Shown in pieces: positions 43,203 to 52,008 of a stretch of 64,000 nucleotides of DNA. Source of the stretch: G023898405 sp964368985 (GTDB lineage: Bacteria > Myxococcota > UBA727 > JABDBI01). The number at the start of each line of letters is the position of its first letter. Position 1 is the first letter of the stretch. The stretch is taken from contig CAYJDW010000001.1 of the NCBI GenBank assembly GCA_964368985.1, positions 47,726 through 111,725 on the forward strand, written 5' to 3'. Position numbers and translations under genes: made by a program. The notes beneath the pieces were generated by a model. That model saw only the letters and a program-made list of their open reading frames with translations, made no database searches and had not been told where the DNA came from.

Positions 43203-44479
43203 TGATGATACGCACGGCCAAATTCTTATTCTTTGCGCTCTTACTCACCCATTGTGCTGACGATCAGCCCTATCTTGAAGGCCATATCAGACGCGCTGCC
43301 GATGCCATCATGACACCGTGCGATCCCTATAATCGGGGCGATCATCACACCTGCGTGATTTATACGTCGGCATTTAAAGAAAAAGTCTTGATCTTCGATG
43401 CCACTGCTAAGGAAATGGTGTTATCGCCTATGGGCTATTTTCCCCTGAGTGTAAAAGTGGGCCCCTCCAGTAATGACTTGGCATCAGTAAAAAGCACGAA
43501 TCAAAGATTTCCCTATTTTTTAGCGTTGGACCATTCTTTGCCGGCTCTTTTTGTTGTGCGAACTTTTCCTTCAGCCGATAAAAAGCACCTGAGTTTTACG
43601 CCTCCAATCAAACATAAATTAGATAAAAAGCCTTACAAAATAGCGGCATTTGACAATGATAAAGTTGTCATAGTTATTTTGAGTTATCCTAATGATAGTA
43701 GTATTGAAGTGCTTTCTCTTGATAGAGAAAACGGCGGGTTAATTTCTTCGGGTAAAAATATAAAAATAGCCCAAAAACCAAGTCATATTGAAATAAATAG
43801 TGAACTGAATAAAGCTATTATTTCCGACGAAGGTTCCGATGAAATTTTTGCCTTGGATTTAAGCACGATGGACAAAGTGATTGCCGGCGCGGAGGCAAAT
43901 TTTTCTTCGATTAATATTGGCATGAAATCAGATCGAATCTTTTTATCGACCCGTGATTTTGGTGCTGGTGAAAAATCCTATTTGGTGGCCTTAAATGCGT
44001 CAGCCGATGAAATAAAATTGGTGAATCTGACTGATAAAAAGGCTGAGTGTAACTTTGGTTTATCAGAACATCCTATGGCGGTTTATTTTCCTGATAAACA
44101 ATCCGAACCCTGCTGTGGCGGCAATAAAAATTGGCTTGCGGTTGCGAGTATCAAGGGAAATTTAATGCATGTTGGCATTGAAAATATGGGCACAACCCTG
44201 TCCTTAAAAGAGTTAGGAACAAGCGTAGATTTAACCTCAACCCGCAACATGTCGCTTAATCAATTGCATGTGCGAAAAATGGTCGGTGGGCCCGTGTTGT
44301 TTGACAACTCACTCAAGCGGGAAGCGGAGTGCCCTAATAATCGAAAAATGTTCTTTGTTTCGTCCTTCGCGAGCGATCGTCTGAACCCATTAACACTGCA
44401 GTCCCACGAAGTTGAGGCTCAGGGGCAAGGTTGCGAAGGCGAAGGAAGTGCGGCGCGGTTGGGATATAAGCGGGAATAG
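43202..44479 (+). CDS. Propeller-like lipoprotein 2
   Basis: A 425-residue lipoprotein with lipobox LLTHC (Cys18). Its body has propeller-like repeats with strands such as KVLIFDATAKEMVLSP, KAIISDEGSDEIFALDLS and NWLAVASIKGNLMHVGI. A cluster of cysteines (SEPCCGGN) and paired cysteines around DPYNRGDHHTCV are present. Its start overlaps the previous stop. The pair probably forms a complex at the outer membrane, since it is coupled and of one architecture; the role is unknown. A MITE-like repeat follows 30 bases past the stop. Confidence 0.7.
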   Translation: MMIRTAKFLFFALLLTHCADDQPYLEGHIRRAADAIMTPCDPYNRGDHHTCVIYTSAFKEKVLIFDATAKEMVLSPMGYFPLSVKVGPSSNDLASVKSTNQRFPYFLALDHSLPALFVVRTFPSADKKHLSFTPPIKHKLDKKPYKIAAFDNDKVVIVILSYPNDSSIEVLSLDRENGGLISSGKNIKIAQKPSHIEINSELNKAIISDEGSDEIFALDLSTMDKVIAGAEANFSSINIGMKSDRIFLSTRDFGAGEKSYLVALNASADEIKLVNLTDKKAECNFGLSEHPMAVYFPDKQSEPCCGGNKNWLAVASIKGNLMHVGIENMGTTLSLKELGTSVDLTSTRNMSLNQLHVRKMVGGPVLFDNSLKREAECPNNRKMFFVSSFASDRLNPLTLQSHEVEAQGQGCEGEGSAARLGYKRE

Positions 44480-44510
44480 GATATAATACCAATCACAGCT
44501 TTTATCCTAT

Positions 44511-44719
44511 TTGTCATCTTCAAGCTTGACCGGCGTTGTTGCATAAATTTTAAGGCTAAAGCCCGGCACCTACGCTCCCTCTCCCGCTTGCGGGAGAGGG
44601 CTGGGGGAGAGGGTGGAGAAACAAATACGAAGGATTTTTCTTCCAATAGCATTCACGTTCATGTCTCTCCACCCTCTCCCTATTTATGCAACAACGCCGA
44701 TCAAGTCCGAGGATGACAA
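44511..44719. mobile_element. MITE-like composite repeat containing a family B element (copy B4)
   Basis: Terminal inverted repeats of 38 bases, 44511-44548 and 44682-44719, match at 33 positions and include CGGCGTTGTTGCATAAAT, which resembles IS903-type (IS5 family) ends. Inside is a family B palindrome (CTCTCCCGCTTGCGGGAGAG) and a 72-base core that recurs identically but inverted at 58271-58342. It has no coding capacity. It fills the gap between two convergent genes. Confidence 0.7.
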
Positions 44720-44756
44720 CTTAATTTCATGATAAAAACAAAATTTTAGAAATGTC

Positions 44757-45272
44757 CTATAGACCTTTTTGGCGTTTAACTTGGGCAAGCATGCGGGGAT
44801 ATTCAATATCCCACTCAGGAGTGCCTTCTTTGACATTTTTTAGGCGCGAACGAGCTTCCTGCTCTACTTCTTCCGTGACTTTAAGCGATTTATTCATGCA
44901 TTCTTTGATGACTTTTCTTAAATCGTTGTCTTCAGCATAAATTTCTTCGATATTTTTCGACTGGAAAAGGGCTTCCAGCAATTGCCCAAGCAAATATTCA
45001 ATCCCGTCAGTACCGATCTTGATACCGCGTCTTTCAGCGAAGCGTTGCTTCATTTGTTGAAAGCGATCCTTAGGCATGCCTAATCTTATCAAGGTATCGG
45101 CGGCTTCCCGGCTGATTTCTTCTTCAGCGTCGATATAACCTACCATCACCGCGGCCAGATCTAACTCAGCCTCGCTCATACGAGATTCGTCAACTTCAAT
45201 GGCCTCTTCGGTGCTCAGAGTGCGAATTACGTCGCGCGCAATTTTGGGAATAACTTTTCTATACAGAGCCAT
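44757..45272 (-). CDS. DUF507 family protein
   Basis: A 171-residue, highly charged, all-helical cytoplasmic protein matching DUF507, a family in delta-type Proteobacteria, Aquificae and a few other phyla. It is made of two similar halves: IPKIARDVIRTLSTEEAIEV and EYLLGQLLEALFQSKNIEEI each start a helical bundle. The basic tail (DIEYPRMLAQVKRQKGL) is typical. Function is unknown. GAGAGG precedes the ATG, and a promoter lies just upstream. It is a single gene, divergent from the HEAT-protein operon. Confidence 0.82.
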   Translation of the reverse strand: MALYRKVIPKIARDVIRTLSTEEAIEVDESRMSEAELDLAAVMVGYIDAEEEISREAADTLIRLGMPKDRFQQMKQRFAERRGIKIGTDGIEYLLGQLLEALFQSKNIEEIYAEDNDLRKVIKECMNKSLKVTEEVEQEARSRLKNVKEGTPEWDIEYPRMLAQVKRQKGL

Positions 45273-45628
45273 TAATTACCTCTCTCGTTCAAAGCAAAAA
45301 CATTATACTCGGGCCCGATCGTATCTTGAATGGTCGATATGTCAACAACGCTAGATGGGCAAAAACGTACTGATGGAGCGGCAAAAATAGCTATCAAAGA
45401 GCAATAAGTTCAGTAAAATCAGCCTTTTTAAGCCAAAGTTAAGGATGACTTTAGGCTTCATTTAAAGCAAATTTCATGTCATAAGCTCAGGTGAACGTCT
45501 GTTTTTATTAAAATAAGCAAATTACTATTAAATAGGTTTTTTCTTAGATTGCAGGAAATTGTCGAACTTACCGAAATTGTTAGTGAATTTGTTTTTTGGG
45601 CCAAAAAAAGAAAAAAAGGAGCCACTCA
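45273..45628. other. Gene-free region between DUF507 and the HEAT-protein operon
   Basis: 356 bases with no supported ORF. It holds the DUF507 promoter on the minus strand near its left end and, presumably, the promoter of the HEAT-protein operon in the AT-rich right half. No repeat of either family is present. Confidence 0.5.
45302..45330 (-). promoter_or_regulatory. Likely sigma70 promoter of the DUF507 gene
   Basis: On the minus strand TTCAAG (45325-45330), 17-base spacer, TATAAT (45302-45307). Initiation near 45295 leaves a short leader to the ATG at 45272. Confidence 0.5.
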
Positions 45629-46357
45629 ATGGGCTTATTAGATTTTTTAAAGAGTAGTCCGTCTACGGATGCTATCGCTAACCAGGTTCGCAAGGCCAAG
45701 GAACATTATGCCCAACCGGATTATCGACGCATGGCCATGGATAAGCTTTTAAAGTGGGATACCGACGAGAGTATCAAAGGTTTGCTTGAGCGTTTTACCG
45801 TGGTAGTTCAATCGCCCCATTGGGATGAAGAGGAAAAATGCTGGCTGGTGAATGAAGTGGTAACTAAAGGCGAGCGCATGGTACCGATTTTGCGCGATTT
45901 TATTTTTGAGAAAAATGAAGTTAATCACGCCATTATCGCGCTTAAAAAACTGGTAACTGACCAGGAAAGCTACAGTAAATTGCTCACTGAGGCCTTAGCC
46001 AAGCGATCCCCCAGTGATCATCGTAGCGTGCAATCTAAACGAGAAATTATCGGCGCTATTACTGATCTTAATAATCGTAATCTCGACGCTTTATTGGTGC
46101 CTTATTTAGAGGACCATAGCGACGACGTACAGAGCCTTACGATTGAAGCGCTGGCAAAGAGTCAGGACCCTTCAATCACTAAAAAATTGCCGGAGCTTTT
46201 GAGTAGTGAAGTGCATTCGGCGCGTGTTTTACGAATGGCGGCCAAAGTGGTTACTGAGCAAAAAATCCCCATCGAGCCAGGGCTTGAGCTTGCTGAGGTA
46301 GTGGCAGAAGAATATGCGGTGAAAAATGGCTATTTGGTTCGCTTAAACCAGGACTAA
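45629..46357 (+). CDS. HEAT-repeat protein of unknown role
   Basis: A 242-residue cytoplasmic helical protein. Repeats of the HEAT/armadillo type run from about residue 30 (YRRMAMDKLLKWDTDESIKG, ALKKLVTDQ, LIPYLEDHSDDVQSLTIEAL). DVQSLTIEALAK is a classic HEAT second helix. HEAT proteins are scaffolds; the partner is unknown. I chose ATG at 45629 with AGGAG upstream, although an in-frame TTG at 45596 exists. It opens a run of six plus-strand genes with short gaps or overlaps. Confidence 0.75.
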   Translation: MGLLDFLKSSPSTDAIANQVRKAKEHYAQPDYRRMAMDKLLKWDTDESIKGLLERFTVVVQSPHWDEEEKCWLVNEVVTKGERMVPILRDFIFEKNEVNHAIIALKKLVTDQESYSKLLTEALAKRSPSDHRSVQSKREIIGAITDLNNRNLDALLVPYLEDHSDDVQSLTIEALAKSQDPSITKKLPELLSSEVHSARVLRMAAKVVTEQKIPIEPGLELAEVVAEEYAVKNGYLVRLNQD

Positions 46358-46361
46358 GCCC

Positions 46362-47168
46362 ATGATTCGTTTGTGCCTCATGTTGTTTATTTCGGCATTA
46401 TTTGGGTGCAGGGGCTGCAATGAGCCCCTGCGTTCTGAAGTTAATGATCGCGAAAAGGTGCTTTTAAGGCCTTTTGAGATCGAACCCTCCGCTTTGTTTG
46501 ATTGGAGCAAATACTTCGTTTTTAGCTCGAAGGTGGAGCTGACTTTAGGAAAAACAGGAGAGCAATCGATAAGCCGAGAATTCATTGAAGCGAAAGGCAG
46601 TGATGGCCAAATTCATTTGAGCAAAAAAATTGATGATGCACATTATTTTGAAGTTTTTGCCGACGAACAAAATTATTTTGTTAAAAATCGCGAAGGTGAA
46701 TGGCGAGAAAATAGAGACAATAAGCCCTTTGTACAGGCCCTTATCAAAGACGGCTTCAATGCTAACGATTGGGTCATAGAGCATTTGGCTTTGGCTGAGT
46801 TTTTATTAAAGGACACCAAGCGCTCCACCACCAATAAAAATATCTATGTTTTACAAAATGCGAAGATTAAGCCCGAGGCTCCTTTTTGGCAAAACCTTTT
46901 TCAATCCTCTCCCGATTTCAAAGATCTTAAAGAAGCCACTATCACTGGTTTTATTGAAACAGAGGCTCGTTGGCCTCGCGTGTCATCTTTTACGATTGAA
47001 GCAAGCCTTGAAAACGGCCACTGGCTTCGATTATCCACCGAAAGTACCCTCACGAAATCGGCTCCTCAGCCTTTAATCAAGCCGCAGGCGGTCAAAGAAG
47101 GCCCTCTATTGTACCCCGTAAATATTGTGCCCAAATTTAACGAGTTGATGGGTACGAAACCTAGTTAA
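46362..47168 (+). CDS. Lipoprotein of unknown function
   Basis: A 268-residue product with a short signal peptide and lipobox ISALFGC (Cys16), followed by another Cys. The mature region is beta-rich (FVFSSKVELTLGKTG, IHLSKKIDDAHYFEVFAD, EATITGFIETEARW), reminiscent of lipid-binding LolA/LolB-like or DUF4292-type folds, but without a usable signature. It starts four bases after the HEAT-protein stop and ends eight before the aspartate kinase start, so all are cotranscribed. Confidence 0.7.
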   Translation: MIRLCLMLFISALFGCRGCNEPLRSEVNDREKVLLRPFEIEPSALFDWSKYFVFSSKVELTLGKTGEQSISREFIEAKGSDGQIHLSKKIDDAHYFEVFADEQNYFVKNREGEWRENRDNKPFVQALIKDGFNANDWVIEHLALAEFLLKDTKRSTTNKNIYVLQNAKIKPEAPFWQNLFQSSPDFKDLKEATITGFIETEARWPRVSSFTIEASLENGHWLRLSTESTLTKSAPQPLIKPQAVKEGPLLYPVNIVPKFNELMGTKPS

Positions 47169-47176
47169 GGTGGCAC

Positions 47177-48307
47177 ATGAAAAAAGACATGGTCGTACAG
47201 AAATTTGGTGGCAGCTCCGTGGCGAGCCCTGAGAAAATTCGGGCGGTGGCTGAGTTTATAAAAAATTCTTTAGTTTCTCGAAAGCGTATTTGCGTCGTGG
47301 TATCGGCCATGGGTCATAGTACCAACGAGCTGATTAATATGGCACATCAAATTAATCCTTCTCCCCCGAAGCGGGAAATGGATATGCTGATTAGTTGTGG
47401 CGAGCGTTCGTCCATGGCTTTATTGGCTATGGCGCTTAGCCATATCGACGTTAAAGCTATCAGTCTCACGGGTTCTCAATCGGGTATTATCACGGATGAA
47501 AATCATAGTGGTGCAGAGATCGTCGCCATTAGACCAAATCGCGTACTCGAAGCTTTTCGTGAGCATGAAGTTGTGATTATTGCTGGGTTTCAAGGGGTTT
47601 CAAGGGCTCGAGAAATAACTACCCTAAAACGTGGCGGTTCAGACACTACCGCCGTCGCCATGGCTGCGGCCCTAGGCGCTCGTGCGTGTGAGATTTATAG
47701 CGACGTTTCAGGTGTTATGGATGCAGATCCCCGCGTGCTTAAGCATGCACAACCCATCACTGAGCTGAGCCACGAAAATATGTGTTCCATGTCGCTTTAT
47801 GGGGCCAAGGTTCTCGCCCACGATGCAGCAACCATTGCCAAGGAGCTGGGAGTTTCTTTGCTAATTGCCGAAGCGGGGGCCGCGAGCGGGACGCTCATCC
47901 ATGAAAAAATAATTAAAAAAGAGCCAAAATTAGTTTCGGCCATCAGCCATTTGCGCGGTGTGATTCGGGTCAGCATGGATAGTTGCATTGAGGGTCAAGT
48001 TCATTTTTTGTGTGGCGGCATTAAAGAAGGCCAACTTTACGGGTATGCCTCCAACGATATCGCCCAAGAATTGCCTGTGACGAGCGAAACCAATCGAGGC
48101 TTGGCCTTAATTACCTTGCAACTTGGCGACCGAGCACTTTTGCCCAAAACTATTTCTTTGCTAAAGACAGTTTTATCTCAAAAAAACATAGTTCTTATCG
48201 AAGCTATTATTGGGTTTGGTGAGCTTTTTGTTGTCATCAATGATGAGCACCTAAACCTCGCTCTAAATAGTCTTCATGATGTTTTGATGCGCGGAGAGCA
48301 ACTATGA
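47177..48307 (+). CDS. lysC: Aspartate kinase
   Basis: First enzyme of the aspartate family (lysine/DAP, threonine, methionine). The amino-acid kinase domain has VVQKFGGSSVASPEKI, the aspartate site SAMGHSTNELI, GFQGVSRAREITTLKRGGSDTTAVAMAAALGA and the CEIYSDVSGVMDADPRV nucleotide motif. The regulatory part is divergent and short: 376 residues in total against 400-450 for most single-function kinases, ending with one recognisable ACT-like stretch (IVLIEAIIGFGELFVVIN). Feedback control may therefore differ. Its stop overlaps the next start in ATGA. Confidence 0.88.
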   Translation: MKKDMVVQKFGGSSVASPEKIRAVAEFIKNSLVSRKRICVVVSAMGHSTNELINMAHQINPSPPKREMDMLISCGERSSMALLAMALSHIDVKAISLTGSQSGIITDENHSGAEIVAIRPNRVLEAFREHEVVIIAGFQGVSRAREITTLKRGGSDTTAVAMAAALGARACEIYSDVSGVMDADPRVLKHAQPITELSHENMCSMSLYGAKVLAHDAATIAKELGVSLLIAEAGAASGTLIHEKIIKKEPKLVSAISHLRGVIRVSMDSCIEGQVHFLCGGIKEGQLYGYASNDIAQELPVTSETNRGLALITLQLGDRALLPKTISLLKTVLSQKNIVLIEAIIGFGELFVVINDEHLNLALNSLHDVLMRGEQL

Positions 48308-49371
48308 AAGACCATCGCCATCAAGGCAGGGTTGCATTTTTGTTTAATTCTAATGCGAAGAATGTAACACCAAAAAAAAGAAGGCTTTTATCTGAGTTGA
48401 TTCCGTCAAAAGATCTCTATTTTTCTTCGAGCCTCAATGAGGCCGAAAATATGATAAAAAAGATCATGAATGAAGGATATTCTTATATATTTAGCGGCGG
48501 AGGCGATGGTACGGCGGTGAGTACCATAAACCTCTTGAGCAAGTTTGCCAAAAAAATGCCTGAGCATCAGGTGCCAAGAATTGGGTTATTAAGACTCGGG
48601 ACCGGTAATGCTTTGGCCCGCATGCTTGGCGCACGTACACCTGAAGAAGATATTAAGGCTATTTTAAATGGCCGAAATCTAAAGCCTCTTTTGGTTTCTA
48701 TGGTGGAGACGGCTGAGGGCTTGTTAACGCCTTTTGCAGGCATTGGTTATGATGGCGAGCTGATGAATGATTTTGAATCGGTTAAGAAAATTTTTTCCTT
48801 AAGCCCTTTTAAGAAATTTTTTACGTCTTTTTTAGGCTTCACTATTGCCGGTGTTTTTAAAACTTTACCTCGACAAGCGGGGAGACAGCCGCCTATGGTG
48901 ACGGTTAAAAGCTCCCAGCCTGCTTATCGAATAATGCGAGTGAAGGGCAAAGACGAGGAGATCTATCTTGGTGAAGGGCTTAAGCTCTACCAGGGAATTG
49001 CGCCACTTATTTGCGTAGGAACTATTCCTTCCCTCGGTTATGGCATTAAAATGTTTCCCTTTGCCAATAAACGCCCGGGTTATATGCATTTACGCGTAAG
49101 TGCGGTGCCTTTGTCTGTCTGTATGGCGAATCTTTATCCTGCAATTTGGCGTGGAAAATTTCGCCATCCCGAGCTTTATGATTTTTTGGTTAAAGATGTG
49201 ACCATAGAATCAGCGGAAGGGCTGCCTTACCAATTTGCCGGCGATGCTATGGGCTATAAAAAACAATTATATTTTAAAATTTCGAGCAAGCCGGTGGGTA
49301 TGGCTTCGCTTTATAAACTTCCTAAAAAGATGCGTATGCCCGGCGAACCTTTGATGATGCCTTTGAACTAG
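48304..49371 (+). CDS. Diacylglycerol/sphingosine-kinase-like lipid kinase
   Basis: A 355-residue soluble kinase of the DAGKc (YegS/BmrU) family. The nucleotide site has FSGGGDGTAVSTINLL, followed by RLGTGNALARMLGA and FAGIGYDGELMNDF, the three classic motifs. The C-terminal beta-sandwich ends with FAGDAMGYKKQLYFKIS, the family-type substrate region. It phosphorylates a lipid at the membrane; which one is unknown. It overlaps the aspartate kinase stop by four bases, so the two are coupled. Confidence 0.85.
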   Translation: MKDHRHQGRVAFLFNSNAKNVTPKKRRLLSELIPSKDLYFSSSLNEAENMIKKIMNEGYSYIFSGGGDGTAVSTINLLSKFAKKMPEHQVPRIGLLRLGTGNALARMLGARTPEEDIKAILNGRNLKPLLVSMVETAEGLLTPFAGIGYDGELMNDFESVKKIFSLSPFKKFFTSFLGFTIAGVFKTLPRQAGRQPPMVTVKSSQPAYRIMRVKGKDEEIYLGEGLKLYQGIAPLICVGTIPSLGYGIKMFPFANKRPGYMHLRVSAVPLSVCMANLYPAIWRGKFRHPELYDFLVKDVTIESAEGLPYQFAGDAMGYKKQLYFKISSKPVGMASLYKLPKKMRMPGEPLMMPLN

Positions 49372-49409
49372 AATTGAAGTTTTAGATAAAAACACTATAA
49401 GATTTGATT

Positions 49410-49898
49410 ATGAAAACTATTTTTTTGATATTGCTTTTTGGCTTAATAGGCAGTGGTTGCGTCACGAGCCCGAATTTAGTGAAAAAACGCTACGCCAGCT
49501 ATGGTATCAGCCCTCCGTCCGAGGATTGGCACCAAGAATCTTTCCGCGACGCTGATCTATTCTTTAAGCACAAGGAACGCAATGCCACGATTTTTTTTAG
49601 CACTCAATGCGAAAAATTTAGTGACAGTCCCTTGGAAGCTTTGACGGCGCAGATCTTAGTCGGTCTGAGCGATATTGAGATTAAGAAACAAGAACGTTTA
49701 GTCCTTGCTGAACGAGACGCTATGATCACTGAGCTGACGGCGAAGGTGGACGGCGTGACGCGCTTTTTAAAAATCATGGTGTTGAGAAAAAATCGCTGTG
49801 TCTTTGATGGGGTTTTTAGCTCCGCCCTAAAATCGAGCGACCTCGCCGTTGATTTTGACAATATGATAGCGCAATTCTGGGCCGAGGCTGAGCTATGA
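49410..49898 (+). CDS. Small lipoprotein cotranscribed with MlaE-type permease
   Basis: A 162-residue protein with signal peptide MKTIFLILLFGLIGSGC (lipobox GSGC). The mature domain is of mixed alpha/beta pattern with two cysteines (FSTQCEKF, KNRCVF). I do not recognise a family. ATG 49410 is preferred to an upstream TTG at 49404 because the signal peptide starts there. The stop overlaps the permease start in ATGA, so the two products probably work together. Confidence 0.68.
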   Translation: MKTIFLILLFGLIGSGCVTSPNLVKKRYASYGISPPSEDWHQESFRDADLFFKHKERNATIFFSTQCEKFSDSPLEALTAQILVGLSDIEIKKQERLVLAERDAMITELTAKVDGVTRFLKIMVLRKNRCVFDGVFSSALKSSDLAVDFDNMIAQFWAEAEL

Positions 49899-50710
49899 TG
49901 GGATGGTACGGAAGAATTAAAACTCTCATTTCAGTGGAAACCCTTGAGACCGTCGGTGCCTTTTTAAGAGGAAAAATCTCCTATATAGGGGGGCTTAGTC
50001 TCCTGATTGGGGGTTTTTTTAAGCAGGCTTTTAAAAGGCCTTTTTTTACACCAGAACTTAGAGAACAGTGCTTTCATGTCGGCGTAGCCTCGATGCCCAT
50101 TGCTGCGGTGACACTTTTTTTCGTTGGGGTGGTGTTCGCTTTTCAGTTCGGCATTACCTTGCGGGCGCTTGGCGCGGTGCAATTTATTGGTCGAGTCACG
50201 AGCGTCTCGTTGGTAAGAGAACTTGGGCCAGTATTTACGGCTTTAGTGGTGGGTGGTCGCGTGGGAGCGGGTATGGCGGCAGAAATTGCTTCCATGCGCG
50301 TCACGGAGCAGATCGATGCTATTCGAGCGCTCGGCGCGAGCCCCATTCGAAAACTTATTGTGCCGAGGGTGATTGCGGCCACTTTGATGATTCCTCTGGT
50401 TTCGACCTTGGCGACGGTTATTGGCGCTTTTGGGTCAATGATTATTTCTTGGGGTGAGTTTAGAGTAAGCCCCGTGTCATTTTATGGGTCGTCGATTGCT
50501 ACCGTGAAAATGCTTGATCTCATATCTGGCCTTACCAAAACTTATTTCTTTGGTTTTGGCGTCGCCATTGTGGGTTGTTATGAAGGCCTCTTTTGTGAAT
50601 TTGGCACGGTGGGAGTGGGAAGGGCCACTACGAGAGCTGTAGTAAATGTGTCTTTGGTGATTGTCTTCACCGATTTTTTCCTGACCCGAATTTTTGCTTA
50701 TTTTTTGTGA
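49895..50710 (+). CDS. MlaE-family ABC transporter permease
   Basis: A 271-residue inner-membrane permease of the MlaE/YrbE family, which moves phospholipids or other lipids between inner and outer membrane. It has VRELGPVFTALVVGGRVGAGMAAEIASMRVTEQIDAIRALG, of which GRVGAGMAAEIASMRVTEQI is the family signature, and SPIRKLIVPRVIAATLMIPL. The usual partners, an MlaF ATPase and MCE protein MlaD, are not encoded in the window. Its neighbours are a coupled lipoprotein and a lipid kinase. The end of the operon is at 50710; the next gene is convergent. Confidence 0.9.
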   Translation: MMGWYGRIKTLISVETLETVGAFLRGKISYIGGLSLLIGGFFKQAFKRPFFTPELREQCFHVGVASMPIAAVTLFFVGVVFAFQFGITLRALGAVQFIGRVTSVSLVRELGPVFTALVVGGRVGAGMAAEIASMRVTEQIDAIRALGASPIRKLIVPRVIAATLMIPLVSTLATVIGAFGSMIISWGEFRVSPVSFYGSSIATVKMLDLISGLTKTYFFGFGVAIVGCYEGLFCEFGTVGVGRATTRAVVNVSLVIVFTDFFLTRIFAYFL

Positions 50711-50804
50711 GGCCAGGAATATACTTGCCCTACCTCAAGTTTTATTATCAATTCATCTCTCCTCAATTTCTCTGCGGGCTTTAAAGACCAGCGCTTTAAG
50801 GCCC

Positions 50805-51875
50805 TCAGTTTTTGAGTAGGATCTCTCGATAATGCTCTTTGTAAATTTCCACGAGACTCAAAAACATTGTCACGAGCAAAGGCCCATAAAAGAGGCCAAA
50901 GACGCCATAAATTTGCACTCCTGCCAGCACCGATAAAAATACTAATACGGAGTGCATTTGACTTTTTGTGCCGATCAAACGTGGTTTTACGAGAGTTTCA
51001 AGAAAGACCAGTTGCCCCAAATTGAGCGATAAAAAAACCACCGCTTTCCAAGTATCTTCCACCAAGAAGAGATAAATCGCTGCCGGAATAATCACGACAC
51101 TGCCGCCCACTAAGGGCAAAAAAGCTGACAAACCGACAGCGACTCCCCACAGGAGGGCTCCTGGCACATTGAATACATAAAATGAGAGACCGCCGATAAT
51201 TCCCTCGATAAGGCTGATAAATCCATTGCCCAAAAACACCGCACTGGACAGCTCCTGAAAGCGTTTAGCTAAGCGTTCCTTCTCATCCAGTGGAATAGCA
51301 ATAAGGTCCATGAGGTATTGTTTGGCGTTTCGACCGCTGACGAAAAAGACAAAAACTAAAGCGACGGTGAGAAAAAAATTAAAACTAAGCGCCAAGAGAT
51401 TGGTGGCGATGAATCCGATGCTGTCATAGAAACGCTGGCCGATTGCTTTTAAAAAATTGGTGGCAAAGTTAAGGATTCGTTCGGGAGAAATCGAGATACC
51501 AAAGCTTCCCAAATAATTTTGCCACCATAAGAGATGATCCTTGAGAGAGGCGAGCCACAAAGCAATGCCGCCAGCATCGGTGAGTTTTTGGGTGGCTTGA
51601 TAAATAGCCAGGGCTTGTTGCAACAACGCAAATATAAAGAGGCTAATGGGAACCATGACGCATAAAAATACCAAGGAAGTGGAAATGCTCGCTGCCAAAT
51701 ATTCTCGCCCTTTGCAGAACCTAATTAGTCGCGTGTGAATCGGACTAAAAATAGATACAATGACGATGGCCATGAGCACTGGGGTAATAAAGCCAAATAA
51801 TAAATGCACTACCAAACCAAGGCTCAATAAAAGAAAAATAACGAAAGTCCAAATAATAAATTTTGATGTAGTCAT
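50805..51875 (-). CDS. AI-2E family transporter (YdiK/PerM-like)
   Basis: A 356-residue inner-membrane protein with about eight helices in the AI-2 exporter family arrangement: short N-terminal pair, long soluble loop (LASLKDHLLWWQNYLGSFGIS) and a C-terminal cluster with LLWGVAVGLSAFLPLVGGSVVIIPAAI and LVKPRLIGTKSQMH. Members include quorum-signal exporters and Na+/H+ antiporters, so the substrate is open. I chose ATG at 51875 with GAGG upstream; the open frame extends 26 codons further. Confidence 0.87.
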   Translation of the reverse strand: MTTSKFIIWTFVIFLLLSLGLVVHLLFGFITPVLMAIVIVSIFSPIHTRLIRFCKGREYLAASISTSLVFLCVMVPISLFIFALLQQALAIYQATQKLTDAGGIALWLASLKDHLLWWQNYLGSFGISISPERILNFATNFLKAIGQRFYDSIGFIATNLLALSFNFFLTVALVFVFFVSGRNAKQYLMDLIAIPLDEKERLAKRFQELSSAVFLGNGFISLIEGIIGGLSFYVFNVPGALLWGVAVGLSAFLPLVGGSVVIIPAAIYLFLVEDTWKAVVFLSLNLGQLVFLETLVKPRLIGTKSQMHSVLVFLSVLAGVQIYGVFGLFYGPLLVTMFLSLVEIYKEHYREILLKN

Positions 51876-52008
51876 GGTTGCCTCGTGCCTCGGATTATAT
51901 AGCGTTGTTATATAAATGCCCATAATGATTTCATAAGGCTTTGGCCTCAGCAATTCCTCGCCTGTAGGTGGCGCAGAAATCTGATTGGCAGCAACGTTGG
52001 CTATTATT

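Noticed and set aside
47177..48307. Lysine riboswitch controlling lysC
   Set aside because: The gene follows another by eight bases inside an operon, leaving no room for a riboswitch.
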